The notes under the pieces were generated by a model. The model was not told where the DNA came from and searched no databases. It was given only the letters and a program-made list of their open reading frames with translations. The translations under genes and the position numbers were made by a program. Source: Plectosphaerella cucumerina (lineage: Eukaryota > Ascomycota > Sordariomycetes > Glomerellales > Plectosphaerellaceae). From it: a DNA stretch of 64,000 nt. Location of the stretch: positions 2,046,001 through 2,110,000 of the forward strand of contig JAGPXD010000005.1 of the NCBI GenBank assembly GCA_020746995.1, given 5' to 3'. Shown piece by piece: positions 44,164 to 55,399 of the stretch (position 1 is its first letter; each line of letters opens with the position of its first letter).

Positions 44164-45516
44164 TCACTCAAACCATACGTACTTCTCCCCATACTGCTCC
44201 GCCAGCTCCTTATACCGCTCCCGATACCCCCTGTGCCGCTCGACGAAGCCCCCGGCTGTCTTCATCTCTTCACGGCCGACCTGATGCCGATGCGCCGCGT
44301 CTGGTCCGTCAGCCACACGCACAAAGCGCGCGTATGTCCACATCTCAGGCAACGGCGTGTTCTGCGTCAGGCCCTGCCCTCCAAAGATCTGCATGCACTC
44401 GTCGATGATGCGGGTTGCCAGCTCTGGCACGAGAATCTTGCTCTGCGCAATGGCCCTCTTTCCAGCCTTGTTCCCCAGCACGTCCATCGTGTCGGCAGCG
44501 TTGAGGACCACAAGCCTGGCGGCATCCATCTCGAGGCGCATCTGGGCAATGCGTTCGATAGTCGAATCGAACTCGCCGATAAGCTTACCGCGAGGCCGCT
44601 TTCGCGAATCGACGCAGCGCACGAGGGCCAGCTCGTAGGCGCGCTCGCACTGGCCCAGCAGCCGCATGCAATGATGAATACGGCCGGGCCCAAGCCGACC
44701 TTGTGCAATCTCAAAGGCGCGGCCCTCGCCGAGGATGACATTGTCGGCTGGCACGCGCACGTTCTCGTAGCGGTACTCGCCGTGGCCTTCGGGGGCGTAG
44801 TCGTAGCCCATGATGGTGAGGTTGCGCACCTGCGTGATGCCGGGCGTGTCGCAGGGCACGATGAGCATTGAGTGGCGCGCCCACTGATTGGGGTTTTCTG
44901 GGTCGGTGCAGCCCATCAGGATGTAAAAGGAGAGTTCCTTGTTCCAGAGGCAGTTTCCGTACAACTTGCGACCGTTGATGACATACTCGTCACCATTGCG
45001 GCGGATCGAGATGGCGATCTGTGTGGCGTCCGAGCTGGCCACGTCGGGTTCTGTCATCGAGTATGCCGACGATGCGGTGCCTTCAAGCAGCGGCCGCAGC
45101 CACTTTTCTTTCTGCTCAGGCGTACAGTACTTTGCCAGCAGCTCGATGTTGCCGGTTTCGGGGGCGTGGCAATTCATTGTCTGGGCGGCCCAGTAGCAGC
45201 GGCCCATTATATCGGCGCAACATGCGTACTCAAGGTTGGTGAGACCTGGCGACTCGGGGAAGTGGCTCGGCAGAAAGAGGTTGAAAAGACCCCTCGCCTT
45301 GGCTTCGGCACGGAGCTCGTGCATCAGCGGCGGGGTCACCCATCGTCGGCCCACGAGCTGCGCCTTCATGATCTCCTCCCGAGGAACACATTCGTTCTCA
45401 ACCCAGTCGTGAACGGCTTGGATCTTTTCAATGGCGAAGGGCGAGAGTTTGGATCTGACCCAGGGCGGGATGCGCTCAAACGCGGGTCCTTCGAGGGAAG
45501 TTGGTGGTGTGGGCAT
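44164..45516 (-). CDS. Acyl-CoA dehydrogenase family protein
   Basis: A single exon of 450 aa from ATG 45516. The open frame extends upstream to 45885, but that part is low in quality, so the Met before PTPPTSLEGPAFERIPPWV is preferred. The N-terminal helical domain is followed by the FAD-binding stretch YSMTEPDVASSDATQI and GDEYVINGRKLYGN, then the C-terminal domain with RIIDECMQIFGGQGLTQ and EMWTYARFVRVADGPDAAHR. This is the ACAD10/11-like group that makes an alpha-beta double bond in acyl-CoAs using FAD and passes electrons to ETF. The C terminus (KYVWFE) is not a peroxisomal signal and I see no mitochondrial presequence, so its compartment is unclear. Its stop is only 111 bp from the SDR stop (convergent), tying it to the enzyme group. 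Confidence 0.92.
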   Translation of the reverse strand: MPTPPTSLEGPAFERIPPWVRSKLSPFAIEKIQAVHDWVENECVPREEIMKAQLVGRRWVTPPLMHELRAEAKARGLFNLFLPSHFPESPGLTNLEYACCADIMGRCYWAAQTMNCHAPETGNIELLAKYCTPEQKEKWLRPLLEGTASSAYSMTEPDVASSDATQIAISIRRNGDEYVINGRKLYGNCLWNKELSFYILMGCTDPENPNQWARHSMLIVPCDTPGITQVRNLTIMGYDYAPEGHGEYRYENVRVPADNVILGEGRAFEIAQGRLGPGRIHHCMRLLGQCERAYELALVRCVDSRKRPRGKLIGEFDSTIERIAQMRLEMDAARLVVLNAADTMDVLGNKAGKRAIAQSKILVPELATRIIDECMQIFGGQGLTQNTPLPEMWTYARFVRVADGPDAAHRHQVGREEMKTAGGFVERHRGYRERYKELAEQYGEKYVWFE

Positions 45517-45856
45517 GACTGGTAATGGTGTGGAAATGGGTGTGACGGTGATGATTGACGCCTCAGAAGCCCTGACTACAATAAATATCGACTGAAGTAT
45601 CCAGGCTAGTCGGTAAGACTGATGATGTGGGCCAGCCGGCTCTGGAGGCGTCGTTGAAGTGCCCCTCGCAAGAGCCGCGGCATTTGCCTGGCGTCCACTG
45701 TCAGATCTCTTCCCCAGGAGAGTTAGTGCGTCGTGATTGGCCCATATTGTCCACACCAGCCGAATGGGGAAGGGGAGGGGAAAGCTGGCGGGGAGCGTGG
45801 CCCGCGGGTTCAGGGGCTGGCGCGGGGATCTCCCTGTATCGTAGCCGAGCCGGGGG
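45517..45856. promoter_or_regulatory. ACAD promoter region
   Basis: 340 bp between the acyl-CoA dehydrogenase start and the stop of the upstream SDR, both on the minus strand. An AT-rich patch at 45578-45591 (TATTTATTG on the minus strand) is about 65 bp above the start codon. Confidence 0.35.
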
Positions 45857-46717
45857 CTAATTGATGGTGTAGCCCCCGTCCGCAACCAGCGCAGCGCCTT
45901 GCATGAAACTGCTCATGTCCGAAGCCATGAAGACGATGCAGTCAGTAATCTCCTCCATCTGAGCGAGGCGCTGGAGGGGCGTGCTGGCTATGCCTCTGGC
46001 GAGCGGCGAGTCGGGGTCTTGGGACATTTTGTCCTTGAGTAGCGGGGTTTCGACGTACCTACAGATGTCAGTCAGTATTCCATTCCATGCTTCCGAGTTA
46101 GCGAAGAAGACATCTCACCCCGGACAGATGGCGTTGATACGGATGTTCAAGGGCCCGTATGTGTTGGCATCGGCCTTGGTGAGGCCAACGACCCCATGCT
46201 TTGCCGCGGTATAGGCCGTATGGGTGAGAAAAGGCGGCGGACCGACCAGGGAAAACATAGAGGCGACATTGATGATTCTGCCTCGGCCGCGGCGAAGGCC
46301 CAGATCCTCCTGGCGGATCATGTGGCGCAGTTCCTCGCGTTGGCAGCGCCAGACGCCATGGAGGTCGACATCGACGACGGCGGAGAACTCGTCCTCATCG
46401 GTTTCGTGAGTCGGACGTCCGGACCCGCCAATGCCAGCGTTATTGACGGCGACGTCGAGACGACCAAAGCGGCGGGCGGTTTCTGCAAGGCCGTCGCGCA
46501 CTTCGTGGGATGAGCGGACATCAAGGTGCAGTGGCAGGATCTCAATCGATGGATGAGCCTGGAGGAGGGCGGCGGTTGAGGATGCGAGAGCGGGGCCGTT
46601 GACGTCGGCCAGGGCGAGACGGGTTATGCCATGTCTGGCGAAGGCGAGGGCCGTCTGTTGGCCGATTCCTGTGGCGGCGCCTGTGATGAAAGCGGTGCCT
46701 CTAAGGAGGGTGGCCAT
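45857..46717 (-). CDS. Short-chain dehydrogenase/reductase, no peroxisomal signal
   Basis: Exons 46717-46119 and 46058-45857 (60-bp intron) give 266 aa, a normal classical SDR length. Motifs are TGAATGIG for NAD(P), an Asp after strand 2 (ALADVNG) favouring NAD, LDVRS, NNAGIGG, the Ser in RIINVASMFS, the catalytic YTAAK, and PGYVETPLL. The C terminus is DGGYTIN, the usual SDR end, with no PTS1. It is likely a cytosolic dehydrogenase acting on a hydroxyl of the cluster substrate, or an unrelated neighbour. A CCTCGG hexamer lies at 46988-46993, about 270 bp upstream of the start. Confidence 0.92.
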
Positions 46718-47669
46718 GGTGGTGAGTGTTGAGGATGGTCAGATAACTCTGGTGATACTCGAAGACACAGCTGGGCTGCAGTTGTTGGCGGGGAAGGAGC
46801 GATGAGCAAAGGCCTCCCTCAGCTCAGTCAGTGCAGCTTGCAAGTGACATGCAGCTGATGCGCTTATGTCACCAGAGGTACCAAGGTACCACCCGTCGCC
46901 ATGGGTGTTGGGCCATGCGACTCAATAATATGAGTATCCTGCCGTTCAATGTCACAGCTGAATAGCTTTGTTGGCTTCCATCTGAAACCTCGGCAATACT
47001 TGAACCCCAGGTCCATTGGCATGCCTTTCAAGACTATTCCGACCCATCCGCTGAGCCAGGTTGGAGCTCCTCAATCGATCAACTGCCACAAGCAGTCGAC
47101 CTACTGATTCATTCGGAGAAGAAGACCAAGTCCACATCTACAACGAAGATTCAAGGCGGCATTGAAATAAACTCTTGTGTCAGTCTTCAGAGGGGTGAGG
47201 TAGGTGGGATGTGGTGATGGACGGAAGGAGACGATTGTTTACTCGGCCGGCCGGGCAACGGCACTTGATCCCCCGTCATGTCTTGGCGCACCTGCCAGTT
47301 GCTCTAGTGGGTCCACCCCGCCTTTCGGTGAAAGCTCGTCGTCCTGGCTGCAGGTCACCGGCCAATGCATCAGCCAACTTTCCGACCTCGACCTTCACCA
47401 TGCCTCTTTCATCCTGCATCGAACCGAGACACACAATACGCCAAAGAGGAAGCTGACGATCCTCGACCCCCGACTCTTCTATTGTTCTGCAGCCAACAAA
47501 GGAAAATATCACCTCGAATAACCCTCGACTGACCTCCTTCCACGTCACAACCCCGACCGCTCAAAGACCCCTCCTTCCTTTCTGACGTTCCTCCCCACGG
47601 CCCTGCGTCACGATGCCCTGCGCCATACGATCTCCCAATCTGGACGCCTGATCCTGACCGCCGAATGCC
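46718..47669. promoter_or_regulatory. Divergent region, SDR / IKS1
   Basis: 952 bp between start codons. CCTCGG lies at 46988-46993 on the SDR side. The 300 bp before IKS1 are C/T-rich. No gene is seen. Confidence 0.45.
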
Positions 47670-50078
47670 ATGTCTCTGATCGCATACCATCCCCGCGAGG
47701 GTCGCGAGATCGTGCTGTACGTCCCACCGTCCGCCACCTTCCCGACGCACCCGCTGACCTCCAACCCCACAACCTCAGCCGCCACCGCAACGCCATCGTC
47801 GTCCGCGATCCAACCTCCCAACGACTCGAGCTCAGAGGCATCACAGAGTGCCCGACCTGTCACCAGTCCCTCCGACCGACCTCGCCTGAACGACATGGCT
47901 TCGAGCAGCAGCCCGCCTCGTCCATGGAGGACACCTTTGTCGACCCAGGCTACTTCCGGATGCTGCGCGCCGGCCAAGGCGATACCTCCGCCACCATACC
48001 CCCTCCGAGCCCCATACGCCGCCTGATACGTCCCGTGCTGGTGCATGAGCAGCCGGTCTCGGTCGAGGAGGTCGAGGACGCCGAGTTCGTCTCGAGTACC
48101 CCCTCCGTACAGCAGGGGAGTCGCATCCGCAAAGAGGCCTTCAGCCCAAACTACTTCAAGACCTTTTTCGTCGAGGAGCGCGAGCTCGGCCGTGGCGGCA
48201 AGGGCGTTGTGCTTCTTGTGCGCCACGAGATTGACGGCTGCCATCTTGGTCAGACTCGCATCCCGAATCCATGCTCAAGAGCATCATGCTGACAGGAGAT
48301 AGGCCACTTTGCTTGCAAGAGAGTCCCCGTCGGTGACGATCATGCGTGGCTCGAGAAAGGTGAGTCCAGAATATCCCTCACCGTTCCTCCTCTCAAAACT
48401 GGATCTGACATACCCAGTTCTCATCGAGGTCGAGCTCCTCGCCCAGCTCTCCCACCCCAACCTCGTCTCCTACCGCCATGTGTGGCTCGAGAACGTACAG
48501 CTCACGCGCTTCGGCCCCAGCGTTGCCAGTGCCTTCATCCTCCAGCAGTACTGCAACGGCGGCGACCTTCTCAATTACATCATCGGCGACCAGCCGCGCC
48601 AGACGACCAAGGAGGAGCTCAAAGCCCGCATGCGTAGGCGATCCAAAGGCCAGGCCGAGCGGCCTCCCGGTGATCCCCTCGCCTCCCAGCGCCACCTTTC
48701 CTTTGAGGAGATCTACTCTCTTTTCAAGGACATCACCAGCGGCCTCGACTACCTCCACGCGGCAAACTACATCCATCGCGACCTCAAGCCCAGCAACTGC
48801 CTACTACACCACGAGGGCGGCGTTCTCATCTGCCTCATCAGCGACTTTGGCGAGGTCCAGCCCGAGAACTCGGTCCGGAAGTCAACAGGCTCAACTGGTA
48901 CAATCTCCTACTGCGCCCCCGAGGTCCTGCGCCAGGACCCCACCACTGGTGGTTACGGCAACTTCACCACGAAGTCCGACATCTTCTCCCTCGGCATCAT
49001 CCTCTACTTCCTTTGCTTCGGCCGCCTTCCTTACCGTAGCGCCAACCATGTCAACGAGGACCTCGAGGATATCGACGAGCTGCGCGCCGAGATCACCGAC
49101 TGGCAGGGTTTCCAGGACGAGCGCCGCGAACGTCCCGACCTACCCTCCAAGCTGTACCAGCTCCTCAAGCGCCTCCTAGCCATCGACCCCGCCCAGCGCC
49201 CCAGCACCAAAGAGGTCCTCGCCGCCATGAAGAACGACTCGAACCTCGACGGCCCTTCCGGCGCAGGCCCCGGCCGGAGTGCCAGCCCCTCTTCCGTCGG
49301 CATCCAAGGCCGCCGCGTCCAGAATCTCGACTCTCCCGCCGTCCCCGGCTCGCCCATCCCAGACCCTCAGAAGCAGCAGCGCTACGACCGCCCAGGCCGC
49401 GCATCCACCGACGTCGTCGCCTCTTCCTCATCCACCGATCCCTTCGACGACCCGGCCGGCTCACTACGCAACATTGATGCCCTCCGCCGCAACTCCGACA
49501 TCACTGCCCTCAAGCACTACGCCCGCCCCGTCGTCTCCTCGCCCACCCGCGACCGCTTCTCCTCCCACTCCCCCGAGCGCAACACCCCCGACCAACGCTC
49601 CCCCTCCCCCCGCCGACCTCTCACCGACGCCGCACCTCAGCTTCTCATGGCCCCACCTCGCACTTGGACCGCCGAACTGGTCTGGCGCGTCACTCTCGTC
49701 GGGTACTACCTCGCCCGCCTCTTTTCCTCCGGCGCCCCGTTGCCTCACCTCCTCCGCCTTGCTGGCTTCCTCGCAAAGGTTCTCACCCTGTCCCGCCCCT
49801 GCTGGCCCTACATGATCAATCCCTGGATCGGCGGCCTCCTCGTCGCCCTCGCCGCCCTCGACCTCGGCGTCGGCGAGGCCCCGCGCCGCCGCCCTTCCCA
49901 CGTCGTCGTCGCACGCTGGCAAGATCAGGGTCAGCAGGGCGCCCTTTCAGCCCTGGACGCAAGGGCAAGCATCCTCCTCGCCATCGCACACTTTGCCGTC
50001 CTCTGGGCCGCCGGCCGATGGATGGTGCCCCTGTGTGCTCCGGGCATGGACCCGTGGCGGCCGGACGATATCAGATAA
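47670..50078 (+). CDS. IKS1: IKS1-type serine/threonine protein kinase
   Basis: Four exons (47670-47716, 47779-48248, 48303-48359, 48418-50078) give 744 aa. The N terminus MSLIAYHPREGREIVLRHRNAIVV and the Cys pair CPTCHQ are typical of fungal Iks1 orthologues. The kinase domain has the Gly loop ELGRGGKGVV, the VAIK-type lysine in ACKRV, the catalytic loop HRDLKPSNCLL, SDFGEVQ in place of plain DFG, and the APE-type segment CAPEVL. A Ser/Pro-rich disordered stretch (about 460-600) leads to hydrophobic C-terminal segments (LVWRVTLVGYYLARLF, IGGLLVALAALDLGV, ASILLAIAHFAVLWAAG) that may anchor it to a membrane. Yeast Iks1 has a poorly defined role (ion/drug tolerance, stress). Its stop is 371 bp from the MSH6 stop (convergent). 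Confidence 0.93.
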
Positions 50079-50449
50079 CACAGGGGGAATGGCGACGTCG
50101 TAGTCCTTAATAAGAAAACATGACGCCCGCCAAAAGTGCCTTGTTGATTCGTAACGATCTACGCCACGCAAGACCCCGTCACGTCAAGTTAATCCCCTAG
50201 GTCCGCTTCGAGGGATTCGACCATACCGTGCCCGACGCTATTGGCAGAGATTCGTGAATTAAAGGCCCTAAAACTATACACTTGGGGCCGAGCCGGCCGT
50301 CCCGCCGGTCCGCGGTTCCCTTCAAAACGCCCCGTGTCCGAACATGTCCCTCCGCCGTGAAATCATACAACGCCTCAGCCCACAGGCCGACGCAGGCTTC
50401 GTTTTCGCGACGTTGCCTTCAAGAAAAAAACAGCAAAAACAAGACATCA
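50079..50449. other. Convergent intergenic region, IKS1 / MSH6
   Basis: 371 bp holding the two 3' ends. An A-rich tract lies near 50423-50440. No gene. Confidence 0.5.
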
Positions 50450-53400
50450 TCACAGCGCCTCAACGGCGCGGAGGAGAATGTCGACGCCGTCCATCTCGTC
50501 GCCGCGCAGGAGTGTCGCGACGTCACTGAGCATGCCCAACGGGATATAGCATCCCGACTTGGCCTTGTCGAGGCTCTCCTTGAGCCGGCTCGTGTGCTCC
50601 CACTCACGCGCGGCGACCTCGGCCCTGTTGATAACACGGTCGTTGATGCCGCACATGGCGGCGCAGTGCATGCCGAAGCTGCCCTCGGCGACCCCGTCCT
50701 CGAGGCGGTACAGAAACGTGACGCGGCGCTCGGCCTCGTCGACGTCGATCTGCATTCGCCTCGCCCGGATCTCGGGATGCTGCTCGAACTCGGTCGCGAG
50801 CGAGTGGTAGTGCGTGGCGAAGAAGCCGATGCACCCGATCTGCGTTGCGATCTGGTGGAGCACAGCCTGGGCCACGGCGACACCGTCGTAGGAGCTGGTG
50901 CCGCGGCCCAGCTCGTCGAGAATCACCAAAGACCGCGGCGTCGCCTCGGAGAGAATCTTCTTGGTCTCGGCCAGTTCGACGAAGAAGGTGGACTGCGCTG
51001 CGAAGATGTTGTCGTTGGCTCCGAGACGGGACATGATGCGGTCGACGGGCGTCAGCCGGGCCGAGGACGCGGGCACATAGCAGCCAATCTGCGCCATGAT
51101 GACCGCGATGCAGGTCTGTCACGTCTGGTCAGCGGGGAATAGTAACAAAATGCCAGGGGTATGCTCACCATGCGCAGTACGGTGGACTTGCCGGCCGCGT
51201 TCGCGCCCGTCAGAAGGTTGATCTTCGCGGCATCACCGCCGAGTTGAATATCGTTGGGGATGAAGTCGGAAACGCTGCCGAGCATGCAGGGGTGACGCAG
51301 CTCCTCAAAGTCGACCACGCTCCTTTCCTCTGAGGACCACTGGGGCCGGCACCGAGGAAGACCCAGCGTTGAGGACGCCTTGGCTAGACTGACGAGGCAG
51401 TCAAGCTGTGAGATGATCCTGATCGCCTGGAGCCACGTCTCATAATCCGTGTCGAAGCGCCGGAAGAATCTCGAGGCGACCTGTTTGATGATCTGCGAGT
51501 GCGTCTCCTCGGCCTCCTGGAGCTCGCGCACAAGCTCTGTCAGCTGCGAGAAGTAGTACCGCTTGACGCTCGAGGTCGACGACATTTGCCGCCAGCTCTT
51601 GGGGACCTTAACCGCCTTGGGCGCCTCGATCTGGAAGATCTCTTTGCCGATGTCGGCGAACTTGAGCGTCTTGCACTTGAGCTCCTTCTTCTGCTCTTCG
51701 AGAAGGTCGGCCAGCTCGCTCTTGATACCCTGGATGCGATCATGACTCTCGTCGAAGTCATCCTCGATGCCACGCTCGGGAATGAAGATCCGTTCCGTCT
51801 TGGCCTTGCTGCGATCAAATGCCGTCTTCCAGTATGCCAGCGGCTCCTTAAGATCCGGCATGGAAGTCAACAATCGGTCGATGATGCCTTTACCACCACC
51901 CCATGTGCTCAGCAGACCCATAGTATAGTCGATCTGCTCGAAGCCATCGAGGACACGGACAAAGTCATCCGGCCGGCAGGCTCCCGCATGGATCCGCGAG
52001 ATGAGCCTCTCCAGGTCGGGCATCTTGGTCATCTGTGCCGAGAACTGCTCCCGCGTAGAAGGGTCCGAGTTGAGCAGGTCGACGGCGTCAAGGCGCTCAT
52101 CAATCTTCTTGATATCGCACAGAGGGTGACACACCCACTTCCGGAAGAGGCGCTTGCCAAAGGGCGTGGCGCACTTCTCGAGCAGAGCAAAGAGCGTTCC
52201 CTCAGTACCTCCGTCAAAGCTATTGGAGAAGACCTCGAGGTTGATCAATGTCTGGCCATCGAGAATCAGAGTGCCGTTGCGTCGGATCGGGCTGTACCAC
52301 TCGAAGTTCTTGAGGGACAGCAGGCTGTGCTCGATCTTGAGCGTCCGCAAGTACTGAACGAGGGCTCCCATGGACGACATGGCTAGCTCCTTTTCCTTGG
52401 CGTCGGCGAGAACCGCTGGCCAAGCAGAGTCTTCACCATCGGATCCCTCGGGAGCAAAGTACTTGTTCGACTCGAGCTCGCGAATGGTGATGTGGGCATC
52501 CCAGAACTCCAGGGAAGGCTTGAGGTAGTTCCAAATTGTCGTCGGAGAGGTGCTGTTCTTCAGAATCCGGAGAGCCTTCGTCGAAAGACGGGACTTTTCG
52601 AGGAGCAGTTCCCGTGGGTTGGTCTGCGCGACAAAGGTCTGGAACTTGGTGTAGTCGGGGTCATCTTCAAACTCGGCGATGAAGAACTGGCCAGTGGAGC
52701 AGTCGACAAACGAGATGCCAAACGAAGGAACACCCTCATCGACAACCTCCTTGATGGCAGCGCAGTAAGTGGCAAGATCGCTCTGCAGCATGCTGCCGTC
52801 GACCAGGGTGCCGGCAGTCAAAATGCACGACAACTCACGGCGAATGATCTTGTCGGCCTTCTTGGCTTTGGTGTCCTCTCGCTCGCGCATCTCCTTGCCC
52901 AGAGCGGACTCCATCTGGTCGACCCTGGCTACCTTGTAGCCCTTGGCGATGAACTGGTTGATCCACATGTCGACGGAACCCTCGGGCACACCGGCCATGC
53001 GCATGTTGACGCGGTCGGTCATCTTGAAGTCGAACAGCTGATGGCCAATGGTGGCGTCGTTCTCGTAAATCTCGTAGAACTTGCCCTTCTTGAAGAAGAC
53101 AATGGTGTCCCAAAGCTTCTGCTTGATGCCCCAATACTGCTTCTCAAAGGGCGAAAAGTCGTTCCAGGCCTTGGGCGGGATGTACACCGTCGAGGGGTTG
53201 AATTCTGGGTCACCCGGGGAGTTTCGGTCCATGTCTTGGATCTTAGACAGCCACGGGTACCGCTCATCGGGAGCTTTGGTGTGTGCCTTGCCCCTGGCCG
53301 TCGTGGTCGAAGCTTTCCGTTCCGCAGGGGCGACAACACCGCCTCTTGCGGTGGACGGCTCGGCGTTGGGGTCGAAGCACCACTGCTGCGCAGTGGAGTG

Positions 53401-54264
53401 AGGCGGCAGTTCTTCCATGTCGACATCTTCATTATCGTCTTCAGCTTGGCTGCTCATAGCGGGCGCGGGGCCGGACGCATTGCGCTTCCGTGGTGGTGAG
53501 GATGCTCGCTTCGCGGGCCTCTTGCGCTTCTTGTTCTTGGGCGGGGCGTCCGAATCGTCAGAGACGACAAAGTCGTCCATGTCTTCTCAAGTCGCAAGTC
53601 AGTGCAAGTTGCGCATAGCGGTGACTACTTAACGTACCGTCGTCATCTTCGGCTGCAACTTCCTCCTCGTCTTGTTCGTATTCATCTTCGTCGATTACCG
53701 GGGCGCGGCTCTTAATGCGCCGCCGGTTGCGTTGACTGGCCATAGCTGGAAAAGGATCTTCGTCTTCGTCGGAGGATTCGGCGTAATGGATGGCTTTTTT
53801 CGTCTGAAGTGGCAAAATGTCAGTTGGGCTGGGGGAGATACAGTGGGTGAAGGGAGCGAATATTTACCTTGCGCGAAGGGCTGCTGGGCAGAGGGTTGAC
53901 AGTGGGAAGTTTCCGCTCCTGCTGAATTGGCATTAGTGGGTGCAGTTGTTGTGTGGGAGAGCTGGGTGCTAACCTTTTTGGCAGTGACGGTGTCGAGGTT
54001 CTCCTGAGAGCTTGGGGGCTCGGGGGCGTCGCTGCTAGGGACGGGAGTGGTGTCGACGGGACGCCTGGCTTTAAGGAGAGTGTTGGAACGAGTTGTGGAC
54101 TCCTGGAGACAGGAAGAGCTTGGGGGTTCGCTGGCAGGCGTACGCGTCGTTCCTGCCTTGGTGGAGCTGGCGGACTTGGTGAAGAAGCTCATGATGGAGC
54201 GTTGTCCGCCGCCGGACGGGGTCTTGGCCGGCGTCCGCACCGGGGTCGATCGCTTCTCGGCCAT
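50450..54264 (-). CDS. MSH6: DNA mismatch repair protein MSH6
   Basis: Five exons (54264-53974, 53921-53868, 53803-53638, 53582-51169, 51115-50450) give 1196 aa, a full-length MSH6. The N-terminal tail carries a PCNA-interacting box QRSIMSFF (21-28), then a long acidic and basic disordered region. The mismatch-recognition domain includes GKFYEIYE, with the Phe-x-Glu wedge at about 339-341 that stacks on the mispaired base. The ATPase has Walker A GANAAGKST (about 963-971), split from the rest by the last intron, Walker B LVILDE (about 1038-1043) and GRGTSSYDG. With MSH2 it forms MutS-alpha, which recognises base mismatches and short loops. An in-frame ATG at 54306 would add 14 residues; 54264 is preferred because homologues start close to the PIP box. 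No inactivating change seen. Confidence 0.97.
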
Positions 54265-55399
54265 GGCTGCTGTGTGTGTGTGGCACCCGAGTGGTATGCT
54301 CGACAATAGGACTTCGAAGTCTACAGATCTGATGGACTCAGGCTCGGGGGTCTAGATGGATGGACGGTACAGTCGGGATTCGATGGGGACAGTGGGAAGG
54401 AGTTTAATCAAATGTATCAATCAAGGTCTCAAAAGAGGGTGGCAGAATCGATTCGAAAACAATGGCCAGCACAAAAGGCAAATGGCAGTATGTCGCTGTG
54501 TCGTGGTCGCAGGCAGTCGCCAAAGATGGGATGTTAAAGTGCAAGAACGTGGACCGCGTCAAGCTACCGCGTCGTGACGGAGCTGCGTCGCGTCGAGGAC
54601 CCACTTTAACATAGTGCCGGGTCCGATCACGTGAGATCGTGTGTGGCTATTTTGTGGCGCGCCCTTGCGGCTCTTCGGGATCTTGACATTCGATCGTCTT
54701 CATCATCTCCGCGGGGACTAGAACTTTGAATCGACTTCATTCTTTGTCATAGTTTGAAATGGAGGTGGTCTTCTCTGAGGCTCAATCAATCGCTACACAT
54801 TGTTTGTCGCACAACAGCCTCTCTCCGTCTTGCACCCGACGTGACACCAAGAGCCCTACCATCCCAAGCGGAAGCACGCCACGAGGCACTCCGTGAAACC
54901 TCAGCCTCGGCTTCACGCAAAGGGACTATTGGGGCCTGGAACGTAGTTGCTAGGGGGTGCAATCTCCTGGATGGGCCTGTTACACCCAGCATGGATTGCC
55001 CAACGGGTGCATTTGGACCTTTCCGAGACGCAAGACACCTCAACCAACCAGGGTGATCCGTTTGGTGCTTCGTGATGGAGGCTTGTTCTCGATTCCGGTT
55101 GGGAAAATGACATTTCAGGGGCTGGTGATTGTCCACTACGTCTAAGATTGCAGTACTGATAACAGGTGAGAAGCAGGTGGATCTACTTCTCACGGATATT
55201 CCCAGAAGCAAGCATGTCAACACGAGGCTTGGTCTTTCTGATCATGACACATTCTCATTCTCATTTTGGCAACATGTGACGCCTCTATGTCCGGCGCAAT
55301 ACTGCCCATGGTCCCAAGTCTATCACGAGATCCCAATGACCAGCCGAGCCGTACATGGCTAGGGGTTTTGTACATCTTCCCACTCCCCACCAAACCATT
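54265..55399. other. Intergenic region, MSH6 promoter
   Basis: 1.13 kb. The MSH6 promoter lies at the left end. ACGCGT, the MluI-type cell-cycle site often found upstream of replication and repair genes, was looked for and not found near the start. The rest has no supportable gene. Confidence 0.45.

Noticed and set aside
47717..47778. Apparent Ser/Pro/Thr-rich N terminus of the kinase from unspliced reading
   Set aside because: A 62-bp intron gives the conserved IKS1 N terminus instead.
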